NCBI RefSeq assembly: GCF_021347895.1
Contig: NC_067116.1
Span: 40,567,677-40,631,676 of the forward strand
Reading direction: 5' to 3'
DNA length: 64,000 nt
DNA from: Acanthochromis polyacanthus
Lineage: Eukaryota > Chordata > Actinopteri > Pomacentridae
Shown: piece by piece, positions 29,401 to 40,354 of the stretch
Layout of the letters: each line of letters opens with the position of its first letter
How positions within the stretch are numbered: position 1 is the stretch's first letter
The notes under the pieces: model-generated
Database searches by the model: none
The model's input: only the letters and a program-made list of their open reading frames with translations
Told to the model about the DNA's origin: nothing
Translations under genes and position numbers: made by a program

Positions 29401-32400
29401 ACACGGTGAATTTCAGGAAACAAATCAATAATAAATACTTTTACAGATGAGGGGCCCAAATAATTAAAATAAAACGTCATATTTTATCTTGTCAAGCTCA
29501 GGTTGTCCACCGACTGGCTCGTCTAATACAGGCCACTCAACAAAAGACCAAGTTTTTGATCTCAGACATGCAAAAAGTATTTAAAACGCTGTGGCAAGAC
29601 CTTAAAAAGGCTATTTCATGCTCACAAACCATCAAATTTGGTCGAGTTAAAACTATTCTGCAGACAAAAGTGGGTCAAAATTCCTCCAGGGCAACGTAAA
29701 AGACTGATCACAAGCTATCCTAAATGTTTAACTGCAATTGTTGCTGCTAAAAGTTTCCCAACCAGGCAATAGGTGTAGGGGGGCAATTACTTCTCACAGG
29801 GGTGATATAATGGCTTAAACATTGTATTTTGTGTTGCGTGGGTTATCTCTGTCTAATACTAAATAAATATAAACATTAGTTTGCTGATCTGGAACATTGA
29901 AGGGTGAGAAATATCCAAAAATAGAAGACATCTGGCAAATATTTTTTCCACAGCAGAGACCACTAGTGCCATTTTTAACTGTGTTTGATGGAGACAATGT
30001 GATTAAAGGTGAGATTTCCAACATCAAACTGCACCGTCTGCATACCCAGGTTAAAAGTGTGATATTACAGTAAAGTCCAGGCAAACTGCTGGTTAAACAG
30101 GATGTTCTTTTTTTAACTCACAGACTCGGAGGATTCAGAGTGCTCCCCCTCCGGCCCAGAGTGCTGCTTCCGGATGCCTCTTGCACCGGTGGGAGGACGT
30201 GGAGACAGGATGCGGATAATGTCCTCCTCATACCTTTTAGAGCGCTCCACCTTCCAAACAAAACCATTTATTTTATACTGTACAGATGAGGAGTTCAGAT
30301 AAATCTGCACAAAATGATTTATAATGAATGCTTCATTTAGACTTGATGCTGCATCAGAGGCCCTGAAGAGTGTTTATATTCTCATCATTAACGGTTTTCC
30401 TGTTTCATGTAATTCAAGAGTCATTCATTTACACAATAGGGCAGCAGAACAGTGTTTATATGCAAATCATGTACCTTGATCTTATGCACTCTTTCCCTCC
30501 TTGCAAACTCCTCCAGCTTCCTTTTGATCTCTATTTGGTGGAGACGCTGTGATGGAGATCCACAGGACAAATTAGCATCATTTAATATGCGAGGAGAATG
30601 ACAGACTAGCAGACAGCGTTTCGTTTCGACTGTTTAACTCCCACCTCCATCTCCAGCACCTTGTGGAAAATGGCCTGGGCCAGACATTCTCGAACGTGCC
30701 TCTGATGGGCTCTCTGGATCAGTTTGTGTCTGTACTCTTTGTCTGGAACGATCCGCCCACTTCTGGTGATCTAATAATGACAATGGTGTCAGGAAGGTTC
30801 AGACAAGAGGAGTTTTGAAAGATAGATGACAATATAACAGCGGTATTGTGGGAAGAATTACAAAATCTGACACGTGAATTTAATTTTATTGCTGCTTTTA
30901 CACAGTTTCAAATCACTGTTGTGCTTCGGGAGAAACTTTTTGACGATCTCGGCAAACTGAAGTTGAACTGAACTACGTTTCTGTCACAGTTGGTGATATT
31001 CTGACAAAGACTGATTAAAATAGCAAAAAAACACCTTAATTAGATTTTAAAAAAATACATGTTTCAAGTCAGTTTTCACTGTACATCATCATGGATTTCG
31101 TTTAGAAATATAGATATCAAAAATCGAAACCCCCCAAGCATTACCCTTTTCCCTTACAGACAGATTGACATTTTCTACTTTCACTAAACTTTTTGATTAA
31201 TATTTCTGTGTTTTGTCTCATTTTATACTGTTTCAAATTCACATTATCTGAATATAAACAAATATTAACAAAATGTAGCATTTTCTAATCAATTTATGAG
31301 AGAAATATCTCTTTATACAGAAGGAAAATTCAGGAAAATTCATGTACCAATAAAAATCTAAACACATGCAACAAGGCTCTCAGGTATTAATTCCTTTTTA
31401 CTAGGGATGCTCGATAACACCTGCCTACCGATATCAGTCAATATTGCTCAGTATCGCTATTGTTTTTTTTTTGCCAATCATGAAAACCGATAAAATAACA
31501 CCTGGATTTCGCCGGCATTTACCAGCACACAAATGATCACATCATCAAACTGTGTCCTGAAGAGTGTAAACAAGTGTGGCTGCAGTAACAAGCTATCAGT
31601 GCCTGACTCACAATATGTCCGGTTTGGAAGTATTCCCAAGCCCGTATATATCGGTATCGGTTATCGGAATCAGAAATTGACAATATCGACATATCGGTTA
31701 CTGGCATAAAAGTCAATATCAGACATCCCTACTTTTTATATGAACTATCCTCAATATAAAATTGTCCCTTCCGAGTCAACACACAAATATCATTTTTCAA
31801 CCCATTCTAACAATATCCTAAATATTGATGGTGACATGTCTCTCGCTTATCCTCCAGTACCTACAGCTACAGCTGGTCAAAGTGAAGCAAGTTTGACTCC
31901 TTTTGCTATATTTTTTACTGTCAAATAAAGGTGCAAAATATGCAGTATTTCTCTCAGGATTTGGGGAAACATGGATTCTGACATGCCAAAATGATTGTGG
32001 TAAAACCACAGAAACATATGCAAATAGGTCTATATGTTTTCATTATATTTGCAAGTTGCTTCCAGGTTTTATTCATGTTTAAATGTACCAACATATGAGG
32101 CTTATTTTGTGTAATCTTAGACCGATCGTGAGGGAAGATGCCACTTATGAGATCTTGCATCAAAAACCTGAATGCCCAAACCGTTCTTCCCTGAAGTCAG
32201 CTTTGACACTAAATTATTTGTAGATTTTCTATTTCTACTGAACTTTTCAAACAATATTTCTCTATATTTAGTCTCTGTAAAAGCTTTTTCAAATACACAC
32301 ATGAATCTGGATATTATGGTTTAAAAACAAACACATTTTGAACTATTTATTCAAACATCAGAATTTGACTAACTTCTGTGTGAGTGCAGAATCTAACTAT

Positions 32401-32733
32401 TTTTTAGGCTATTAAACTCACAACAACAAATATTAATATGACCTCAAAGGCCACTTTAAACCAGCATCATCACTGTTTGACGCACCAGTCCTGCTCTCTG
32501 CAGATGCCTCCTGATCCGAGTGTTGCTGAAATATCCGGCGAGATGTTTGTCCGTCAGACTGTTGTAGGCTGAAATAAGTCTGTGGAAAACACAACCAACA
32601 CAAGCACAAAACAGAAAGTGATTGAAACCCATTCACGTTTGACCACAACTTCACTTCATGAAGAACATTCAGACTCTGACCCTTGTGTTGTCCTGCAGGT
32701 CAAAATTGACCCATTTTAAAGTTTAAAAATGGG

Positions 32734-32788
<55 letters not shown>

Positions 32789-35024
32789 CACAGTGAAAAC
32801 TTCTACATCTTCAATATTTTTGGGAAATTTTTGAAATTTTTTTTGGTGGAAAAAAGAAATGTTAAAAAAAAGTTTCTTTAAGAACATTCAGAAAAAATCG
32901 ACCAAAATCCAGTGATTTTCGCTGGATTTTGGTTGATTTTTTTTCTGAATGTTCTTAAAGAAAATATTAGAAGTTTTACTGATAAATATGGAATCACTTT
33001 AGATATTTTTAGGATTTTTTTTGCAAGATTTTTTATTTATTCTTTGAAAATATTTATAATTTAATTTTTAAATTTTTATTTCTTGCCAAATTTGGGGATT
33101 TTTTTTTTTTAAATAAAACTTTCAAGGGACATTTTTAAGGATTTTTCCTGAAGATTTTGCAATTTTTTATAAATTTGGGGAATATTTTGCTGATTTTTTT
33201 TTTTTTTTAACCGAAAGGAACAATATTTTTTGGTGCATGTAAATGAGGACAACAGGAGGGTTAAACCTCCGTCTTGACTGCAGCTAACAGAAACCCACAA
33301 TCCTAATCAGATGTTTTACTCGGACGCAGCTCCACATTTGTTTGTTGGCTGTTGTTCTTCTTGTCCTCATTAACAAGACATCAACTCTTCCACAGACCAG
33401 CCTGTTTCTTTTTCCAACACAGGTTTGATTTCCAGCAGCATTTGTGCGCGACACAACAGGATCTTACAATTATAGATTCTGTTACAGGTGTCTGATTACA
33501 CGCAGGAATTAGAAGGGATGGCACACTTGACCCAGGCCGCCTCCTCTTCGTGTCCATGGCCTGTTTTGCGTCTGGAGCTCTTCAGCTTTGGCTGCAAGTT
33601 TCTCTCTGAATCGCAAACAGTGATGTTAAACTATCGGGTGTCATTTTAGACGTGACTTCCTGTGACACACTGACGCTTTGACAGGGCACATGGCACCACG
33701 GCTTACCTTCTTTTCTGACTCATTTAGTGTAATTTTACAGCTAAGAACAATTTGTAGTCCAGCACATCTCTGTACCACCCCAAAGCCATATTTATAATGG
33801 TATGCTGTGAAGCACTGTACCTTCATCCAATAATTGCAGCTTACTACAGTTTGCCATATTACAATTTCGATAATATTTAGATTAATTGCTCATTGGTAGT
33901 GTCATACATTGTACTTCCTCATTGCATTGTTATGAAAGAATTGGCTTCTAACATCATTAAAAACATCAAGTATAACTGAACATGTGTGTTTATCCAAGCT
34001 TAAAGGTCTTAATACCTTCCCACAAAACAAATTTACAAGTGTTATGTCTATATGAGCAACAAAATGGAATTCAAATATCAAAAACACAAGGAAAAAGAAA
34101 AGATTGAACTTTATATATTAAGCTCTATCCTAGCTTATAAAACCATTTTGCATCTTGAAAAACCCTTGTCAGTCATATATCATTATACTATTGCATTGTA
34201 GTTCTACAATATATAGAACTGAATGTAGGCCTTCAAAAAAGAAAATAACTTCACGATATCAAAACCACAGTGCAATAAATAAAAGTGCTGTGTTCAAAAA
34301 CTTGCATATTAACAAGAAATTGCACTTATACAATCAAAAGTACAAGAAATCATTATGCAGGAGAATGATCCCTGATAGTCATATTTCATTTTACTATTAT
34401 TTTAATACAGCAATATGCAAGCAGCACATCAATATTACACGTTGGAAAGTAGTGTAGGTGGTGACTATACTGGTCTACACTAGTTAATCTGTTGTTTTAG
34501 CTAGTTATTACAACTATTAATTCACTTTTTCTGTATTACTTATCCACTTTAATCATGTATGCATTGTATTTGTCTGTCTATTCCTACTGCTTATCCATAA
34601 ATTTTAGTAAATTTTTTTTCTCAAACCTTTTCAGGTCCACTCAATACTTTAATTAATTTGTATTTTACTTTTTTTGTTTTATTTTTTAAAGATAAATTGA
34701 AGTAGACTTGGCAATACACCCATAATACGGTTTTGTGGCACTTTTAACTTTTAGCTAGCTGTTTGTGGGCTAATCTAGGAGTAGCATTAGCATCGATTTA
34801 ATTTTTATAATTAACCGCAAGTGGTGAGTATTGCAGTATTAATAAGTTAACTTTACGGTTTTCTGCATAATTAGATAAACAAATACGAGGCTAAACAATT
34901 AGGTAACATAATTCAAAGCTAAAAAAAATCACGCATATTGAATGTAAAGCAGTTTACCGGCACCCCCCTCCTCTCCTGGATATAAAATATTAAGTTGCTC
35001 CTACCCGGGGTTTAGGTGACTCAT
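17150..35024 (-). CDS. erich3: Glutamate-rich protein 3, complete coding region, 14 exons
   Basis: ERICH3 is a large acidic protein with a DUF4590 domain, reported in cilia and in neuronal vesicle biology; its biochemical activity is unknown. Exons in transcript order: 35005-35024 (ATG), 32486-32579, 30645-30770, 30475-30546, 30122-30250, 26462-26620, 26178-26384, 25366-25546, 25058-25244, 23295-23527, 23053-23196, 22555-22926, 20573-20704, 17150-20481 (TAG). All junctions keep phase, giving 1,795 residues against about 1,530 in human. The N-terminus (MSHLNPG, then YNSLTDKHLAGYFSNTRIRR and ECLAQAIFHKVLEME) matches the family. DUF4590 spans roughly residues 280-400: MVYFGKSVHLSHEMTDMRDE, QQHCGGENLCVFKGKLLEG, FPFSLTFFLNGLQVERLSSC, CIIAMGLDKK. 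YEEDFEADDE opens the acidic half. The start is chosen because the first short exon matches the human N-terminus; upstream in-frame ATGs are absent. Confidence is high; exact exon 5/6 joining could hide a further small exon. Confidence 0.93.
21393..22075. mobile_element. Candidate degraded inverted-repeat DNA element
   Basis: The left end TTAACCCTCTGAACTCCAAG resembles the inverted right end near 22058 (GGTTTTATGGTTCAGAGGAT). The ends share CCTCTGAAC. A TTAA at the left edge hints at a piggyBac-type insertion, but the right flank does not preserve it. It lies in an erich3 intron. Confidence 0.35.
24585..24690 (+). repeat. Dispersed TAGCTTAGCTTAGCATAAA repeat, copy 1
   Basis: GTAGCTTAGCTTAGCATAAA and, downstream, ACTTACCAGGAGCACCTATA with AAGCTAAAAG match a repeat frequent in fish. 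A second copy is at 28295. Both are in erich3 introns. Confidence 0.5.
27044..27297. mobile_element. Short TIR element with (GGAC)n tract
   Basis: Inverted ends TATCCCCCGCC (27044) and GGCGGGGGATA (ending 27297) bound a 254-base element. Its body contains ATAAAGGGCCATAACTCTGT and a (GGAC)n run at 27234-27250. This architecture is typical of a widespread non-autonomous family in fish and other animals. It lies in an erich3 intron. Confidence 0.65.
28290..28400 (+). repeat. Dispersed TAGCTTAGCTTAGCATAAA repeat, copy 2
   Basis: CAGCTTAGCTTAGCATAAAG followed by ACTGGAAACAGACAGAAAGA and GAGCCTGGTTCTG. It is the same family as at 24585 and retains more of the usual downstream sequence. Confidence 0.5.
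28779..29330. mobile_element. Non-autonomous DNA transposon with TIRs and flanking duplication
   Basis: The left end GCCTAGCCGCGCTAGAC (28781) is inverted at the right end as GTCTAGCGTGGCTAGGC (29313-29329). The flanks AACACAAACC (28769-28778) and AACACAAACC (29331-29340) are an exact 10-base direct repeat, consistent with an 8-10 bp target duplication. The left 54 bases (28781-28834) are repeated with one change at 28979-29032, so the element carries a duplicated left end. There is no transposase. Confidence 0.8.
29490..29960 (+). mobile_element. Tc1-like transposon 3' remnant
   Basis: TGGCAAGACCTTAAAAAGGC, GTGGGTCAAAATTCCTCCAG and GGGGGCAATTACTTCTCACA are the transposase C-terminus and terminal region of a common fish Tc1 family (sense orientation). 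It is truncated and frameshifted. It lies in an erich3 intron. Confidence 0.65.
31402..31731. mobile_element. hAT-like MITE, copy 1, with 8-bp target duplication
   Basis: The ends TAGGGATGCTCGATAA and TATCAGACATCCCTA are imperfect inverted repeats. The flanks CTTTTTAC (31394-31401) and CTTTTTAT (31732-31739) match at seven of eight bases. The 330-base interior is rich in CGATAT/ATATCGG motifs. A relative is at 45049-45531. Confidence 0.75.
32679..33264. mobile_element. A/T-rich TIR element with (TA)n and internal hairpin
   Basis: ACCCTTGTGTTGTCCTGCAG (32680) is inverted near the right end in AGGACAACAGGAGGGTTAA. GGTCAAAATTGACCC sits just inside the left end. The right flank keeps TTAA, so a piggyBac-type origin is possible. 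It contains (TA)n at 32736-32785 and a hairpin at 32873-32963. It lies in erich3 intron 1. Confidence 0.55.
32736..32785. repeat. (TA)n microsatellite
   Basis: A perfect alternating TA run of 50 bases lies inside the element at 32679-33264. Confidence 0.95.
34480..34690 (+). repeat. Diverged duplicate sequence, copy 1
   Basis: ATTCACTTTTTCTGTATTAC followed by TTATCCACTTTAATCATGTA and TTCTCAAACCTTTTCAGGTC recurs in the same order at 36060-36280. Copy 1 lies in erich3 intron 1. No terminal repeats were found. Confidence 0.5.
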
Positions 35025-35197
35025 GGCGCCAAGCTCGGACTCTCCAGCCGGTGTTTGCGGCTCGCAGGGCCGCAGAGAGACGCTCGGTGCCCGCCGGAAG
35101 AAAAACGAGACAGTTGGAGTCAGAAAGTGAGGCGATGAATTTGGAGCTGAAGGACTGAAGCTTCACTTCTGCTCCCAGGAGCTGATGACACTCTGCG

Positions 35198-35211
35198 GTT
35201 ACCATGGAGAT
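35198..35211 (-). promoter_or_regulatory. RFX X-box upstream of erich3
   Basis: Read on the gene's strand the site is ATCTCCATGGTAAC, matching every position of the X-box consensus RYYNYYATRRNRAC bound by RFX factors in ciliary gene promoters. It lies 174 bases before the start codon. Sequence match is direct; function is inferred from the known ciliary association of ERICH3. Confidence 0.7.
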
Positions 35212-35219
35212 CACGTGAC
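35210..35219. promoter_or_regulatory. CACGTG E-box beside the X-box
   Basis: A palindromic CACGTG at 35212-35217 in the context GTCACGTGAT (minus strand) is a USF/MITF-type E-box abutting the X-box. It lies in the proximal upstream region of erich3. Confidence 0.5.
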
Positions 35220-35224
35220 CAGGC

Positions 35225-37815
35225 CGGTCTCCACTTACACACTAAAAGCTGCAAACACTCAACTTATTATTTATCACACACTCCTTAGTAATCAAAACAA
35301 AACTTCAAAACACTGGTCATGTTATCGTCTGTAAAATCAACTTTCACTTCTGGATAATATTTTTCTTTGTCTATCCAACAATTTGTTGATATTTTACAGA
35401 TTGTCACTTTTTTTCTTGTCTTTTTTAGTTACAGTTACATGGTGAACTCTCAAACATTAGACTGCAATATTTACAATAGTTTTCCTATATTTACATCAGC
35501 AACAATAGCATTATTTTGCTGATATTTGCCACTATTTGGATGAAAATTGGTATATGTTAAGGGCTGAAAAAACAAAGTTACATGTTACCACAGAAAAACT
35601 GTAAATAATGTCCATATAACAAAACAAAAAGCATTTTTATGTGTAGTCATTTGTTCTTTTCCTAATCTGACTGTGTTTATGGTGCAAAATATAATTATTT
35701 TACATGTATTTGCTGCTCATTCAGTGAAAAATTATAGATGTATATTGTAAAAAAAATAACATTTTTATATATTTTTTAAAATATTTTTCTGTTTTGGAAA
35801 ATTACAGACAATATCTAGTAAAATATCAGGAAAAGCATGTTGACTGTGAAAAAGAAAAATCAAAACCAAACAAAAAATAGACAAACGGCACACAAAGCAC
35901 CCACATAATTACATTATTCTACTGTTCCCTGCACAGCTGTTGAACAAACAGCTGTTGCTGAGCATTTTTCTAAATATTTGAACTAGATCTTGTGTAACAC
36001 TTAATCATGTAAGAGTAGCTAATTTTAAATTAAATAAACAGTTATTTCTCATTAGTTTTAACTGTTAATCCATAGTTTTGGCGAGTTATTTACAAGTATC
36101 TATTCACTTTTTCTCCATTACTTATCTATTTTAATTATCTGTGCGTACTTTATTTTTGGCTGTTTATTCCCACTGCATATCGATTAATGTTAATTATCTA
36201 TAAACATTTTTCTTCTCAAACTTGTTCACGTCCATTCAGTTGTTTAATTAAATTGCAATTTCAGTTTTTTTCAGATGAGTTGCGCTAAAGTTTCCATAAA
36301 GGGCAAGTAAATCAAAGGTGTCAGTAAGTACAACATGGGAGCAAATGCAAATACTGACATTTGACCGATCAGGTAACCAGCCAGTCACTCACTTACATTT
36401 AGTTTTCCCACTAAAATGTTCAATCACCTGCAAAAATTGTTTATAAAAGAAACCACAGCTGTCTTCTAAACTTGGTGTGTTGTCACCAATCATCTCATAC
36501 AAACACATAAAAACAGCTGTCAGGTGTCAAACTATGTTATCTCCATAAACACACACACATGTATTTTTATATTTAAAGTAAATTACAAAAGTAAAGCTGG
36601 CAGATAGTGATGATTACAATCCCTGGAGATTTATAAGTCTCTAACAGAGTCCTGCTGACATAGGCAAGGCTGTTGTGTTTGTGATTGTGTACTTCTGGTA
36701 AATTAACTGTGTAGAGCTCTTATACATATGTTGATTTTGGCATTTTTCCCCCCCATAAAATCAAATGTAAAAGTGGCTCTAAAACCTAACGATGCCTCTC
36801 TAAAATATACAGTATGTCTTTGCTTTCACTGAGTGGCAGCTACAATCACATTACATCACCATTTTATGATTTTTAAAGATGATTATTGGAAGTATTACTG
36901 AGAATATAACCTATACAGTGAGAAAGCACACAGATTTCACCTCTAAAAGTCAGTCCCAGTTAAACAGGGTGAGCTTAGACTGTAGGTCCTCTGAGGCCCT
37001 CTTGTGGAAAAATAAAAAAAATGAAGGTTTATTGACAGGATGAAGCATCATTTTTACATCATATTTTAGTATATGGCCTCTTATTTATTACTGATCTTCC
37101 AACATCTTATAGCTTAAACACTGCGTAACACAATATATCAGAGTCTGAACTGTTTAACATGAACTCATTTCTCTAATCCCTTGAAGTGGTCGGTCAGTTC
37201 CAGTGTTGACCAGTGAGGGGAGCCATGTTTCTTTCTCAAGATATGACAAATCTGAGAAGTCTTTCTACCTGAGATTATACTGATCATCACAAGAGGAGGA
37301 GAGGATTGTTCTGTGCCGTTTCCTGTTGGTGCACTGTCCTGTATTTTTAACACAGTCTGTATAATACATCAACTTTATACAGGAAGGTCAGCGGTTAAAA
37401 TTGGCTGCTGAACAGCATCGCTGCAGTTGGAGAATGTTCAGCATCTTCATCAAGGACACTTCTGTATGATGCTTAATGGACACAGGCCCAAACAGGTTTT
37501 CTTGCCACAAAGAAATGGCTGAAAAAGTTTCAGCAAAGGATATTCTAAGCATTGTTCCCTGAAATTCTCCAACAATCTGATTTTTACCTGCCTTTTAACC
37601 AAAAATCCCCAAACTGGCTGTGTTTTTACTCAAATAAGAGCCAAAAACTAGAAGAGATGAGCAGTTATTCAGTATAAATCACAAGGAAAGGAGTCAGCAG
37701 CTTCATTTTGATTCCGGATATGTGTGCTTTTGAAAGATTGTGAAACTTCCATGTGGGTGTATACAAGAATTACTGGCAAGTGGCAGATGAATGGAAAAAG
37801 AAATCTGAAAGCACC
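35225..37815. other. Intergenic, A/T-rich, no gene seen
   Basis: This stretch lies upstream of erich3. Apart from the duplicate copy at 36060 no exon or clear element is visible. Confidence 0.5.
36060..36285 (+). repeat. Diverged duplicate sequence, copy 2
   Basis: ATTCACTTTTTCTCCATTAC, TTATCTATTTTAATTATCTG and TTCTCAAACTTGTTCACGTC correspond to copy 1 at 34480. This copy lies upstream of erich3, so the two copies bracket its first exon. Confidence 0.5.
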
Positions 37816-37819
37816 TGCA

Positions 37820-38000
37820 GCCAGAACAGCTTCAATAAGCTATGGCATTGATTCTGCAAGTCTCTGAAACTCTACTGGAGGGATGCACACCATTATTCCA
37901 AAAAATCTTCCTTCAGTGTAGAGAGCTCTGTCCATTATGTCTCTCATGGTGACTGCAATGATGCCACTCACTTCGTGGTCAATCCATCTCAAATTATCTA
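37820..38000 (-). mobile_element. Tc1-like remnant, first part of an interrupted copy
   Basis: CAGCCAGAACAGCTTCAATA, GAAACTCTACTGGAGGGATG and CACCATTATTCCAAAAAATC match the same family as 15017-15390. The continuation appears at 39180. Confidence 0.5.
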
Positions 38001-38589
38001 ATTTCTAAAACAATTCCTTCTCAACCATCTCTGATTTGCCTGAAATGTATATAGCACAAAATTTAGATCCATAAAGATATTCGTGACGTTTTTACATCGA
38101 TATGTCAAATATTATTTTGAGATAACATTTTTTAATAGTTGCCTGCAGACCCACGTTCAACATATTTTTCCCACATTGAAATTCAAGGTTGTTTGAACAA
38201 CAATCGGAACTATTAAAGACAAAAGCCTGAAATGATCCGAAGTTCAGAATCTGCTAAATTAGACAAGCACATCAAATAATCTCTGATTCATCTTTGAGCA
38301 CACATTAAAACAATTGCAACGCAGAAGTTAATTGATAATATTTTCTGAATCATATGTAGCTGTGCGTGAGAAGAATGCATTCTATATGAAAACGGCATAC
38401 AGAATGCTTTTGAATATGGTCTACTTGCAATGAACAAGAAGAGTTTTTTAATTTTCATAACTAATTAAGCAGGAATGACAAGTTGTACCTTAAAAACAAA
38501 ACTGTAGCTGGGTAGTCTAATCCAAGTTGAGCAGAGAGTTCAAAATAATTTATCCAGTATAGCACGGTCTGAAAGGCTTTTATCCTTCA

Positions 38590-38661
38590 GGGGATGCAGT
38601 TTAGTGATCGAGTGCATACTTTGCATGTAAGAGGTCCTGGATTGAATTGCCAGCATCTTCA
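38590..38661 (+). repeat. tRNA-Ala(UGC)-derived SINE head or tRNA pseudogene
   Basis: The 72 bases align without gaps to a vertebrate tRNA-Ala. The 5' end is GGGGATG, the A-box region is AGTTTAGTGATCGAG, the anticodon loop TTTGCAT keeps TGC, and the 3' end is GCATCTTCA. The acceptor stem still pairs with two G-T wobbles. The B box is degraded (GGATTGAATTG), so a working tRNA is unlikely. The following bases (38662-38715), TTGAAATTCTCCAAGGGGAT then AAAGTATCTATTTATCTA, look like a LINE-type tail, which suggests a SINE. Confidence 0.65.
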
Positions 38662-38869
38662 AGTTTATCTTGAAATTCTCCAAGGGGATGAGTAAAGTAT
38701 CTATTTATCTAATACTTCCTGAGATATTGCTATTCAGATGTAGCCTGAAATTTCAATGTGTGAAAAAATGTGTTGAAAGTCCAACTGCACTTATCCATAT
38801 GTAAATGTCACTATGTCATAATGTACATATCCATATGTAGATTTATCAGGCCTGGTATATTGTCTCTGT

Positions 38870-38995
38870 GACACCTTCTTTATTATATCTTTATTTTTTA
38901 GTCCTGTTGTGCTTCTTTCTGCCTTAATTGTATCCAACTGCTGTAACGTGTGAAATTCTCCAGTGAGTGATCAATAAAGTTGATCTTATCTTAAT
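38870..38995 (+). repeat. LINE 3' tail
   Basis: AACTGCTGTAACGTGTGAAA followed by TTCTCCAGTGAGTGATCAAT and AAAGTTGATCTTATCTTA is the typical 3' end of fish L2-type LINEs. The rest is absent. Confidence 0.6.
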
Positions 38996-39179
38996 GAGCA
39001 ATTTTTTAAATGATTATCTTGGAAAGTACTTGACACATGATTCTAAACTCTTATAGATACAATTTTAAATATCCATGGTTTAGGATTGTAAAAAAGTCTA
39101 AATTAAATGATAGATGGTTCAGCAGAAGAAACCTGATGAACTGAGATTAAACAAACCCATTCAGTGACTCGTTGTGTTC

Positions 39180-39560
39180 TATAACTGTCATCCTAGAAGA
39201 GGCCATTCCCATCAGTGTAGAGGTGTTTCATCACAGGATAACGATGATCAATCAGAACAACTGAAGGGCTTGGAAGCAGAGCCGTCTAATCCACTTTCTG
39301 TAGTTTTTGAGAAAAATGGGTTCAAAGTTTTGCCTTTTCAAGAATGGTCTGATGCTCGAAGCGCCACTGTAATGCTCTATTTGGATTGTGGGTTAGACAC
39401 AAAATCGAGACCATAAAGTATTACAGAAATTATATAAAACCCAGTTTGGTTTTTTTGTGGGTTAGATCACTCCGTTTCTAAACTCCTCAACTTTATTTGG
39501 ATGCATAGCCACCCTTGGGGACAAGTGGACCCAAACCCTGCTGGCTCGATGCCCTCCACT
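39180..39560 (-). mobile_element. Tc1-like remnant, second part of an interrupted copy
   Basis: On the minus strand near 39220 it encodes PVMKHLYTDGNGLF. The plus strand carries ACAAGTGGACCCAAACCCTG, also part of this family. It is degenerate, with stops. Confidence 0.6.
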
Positions 39561-40354
39561 GGAGCCCCTCATCATTCTCTTGGTTCACTCACTCAGAATA
39601 TGGTGAATGATGACTCTTCTGATTATATCACTTCTTTGCACAACGGTGCTCACCAGCACTGATGGTTTTTGTACTACTGATCTTTCAAATGTACATTAGT
39701 TTCTGCCATATGGTGAGTATAGACTGCAGCCCTATTATAAAAATTGTCACTGAACTGTTCTCACTGACAGTCCAATCACACCCTGCACTGACAATTTTAG
39801 TCATCTAAGGAAGAGCTGCTCTTCTGTTTAATTACATGAATGCACAAGCAAATCAAATGTGGATGAGTGACTACAATTTCCAACCCCTTTCACTGAGGTT
39901 TTTCTCACAGATCTAAATGCAGATGTCACTTAAGTCATTGCTCCTTCTTAGAAAACCAGCTAGTGGAGTGTTTGTGACTGAAGCTCCTGCCATCCGTGCC
40001 CCAACAATGAACGCTCTTTTAGAAACACTTAGGTCTTTTCCTCCTGCTATCTTTATACCAAACCTACTGTCGCTGCTCAGGATTTCCACATCTGGATGTT
40101 AATTGCTTAACTGAATCATGTAGTTCACGTGTGTGTAAGCATCTTAATTTGTTGTGTTTCTCTGCTAATTTGTCACCTGTCTGTGTGTATGTATACATGC
40201 ATGTAGGGTCAATGTAGCTGCTGAAATGCTGCGGTATTACATGAATTCGTCTTTTATCAAGACAATTAGCATCTGCACTCGTTCTCTGATACACTTAAAG
40301 CCTGAAGAAAAAGAACAAGAACACGGGAAGAAAAGCGGAATGAGATAAAATAGA

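Noticed and set aside
34990..35214. 74-codon minus-strand frame starting at 35214, over the erich3 start
   Set aside because: It overlaps exon 1 out of frame and encodes nothing recognisable. At most it is an upstream ORF in the 5' leader.
38590..38661. Functional tRNA-Ala gene
   Set aside because: The B box and T stem are degraded and a retrotransposon-like tail follows, so a SINE or pseudogene is the better reading.
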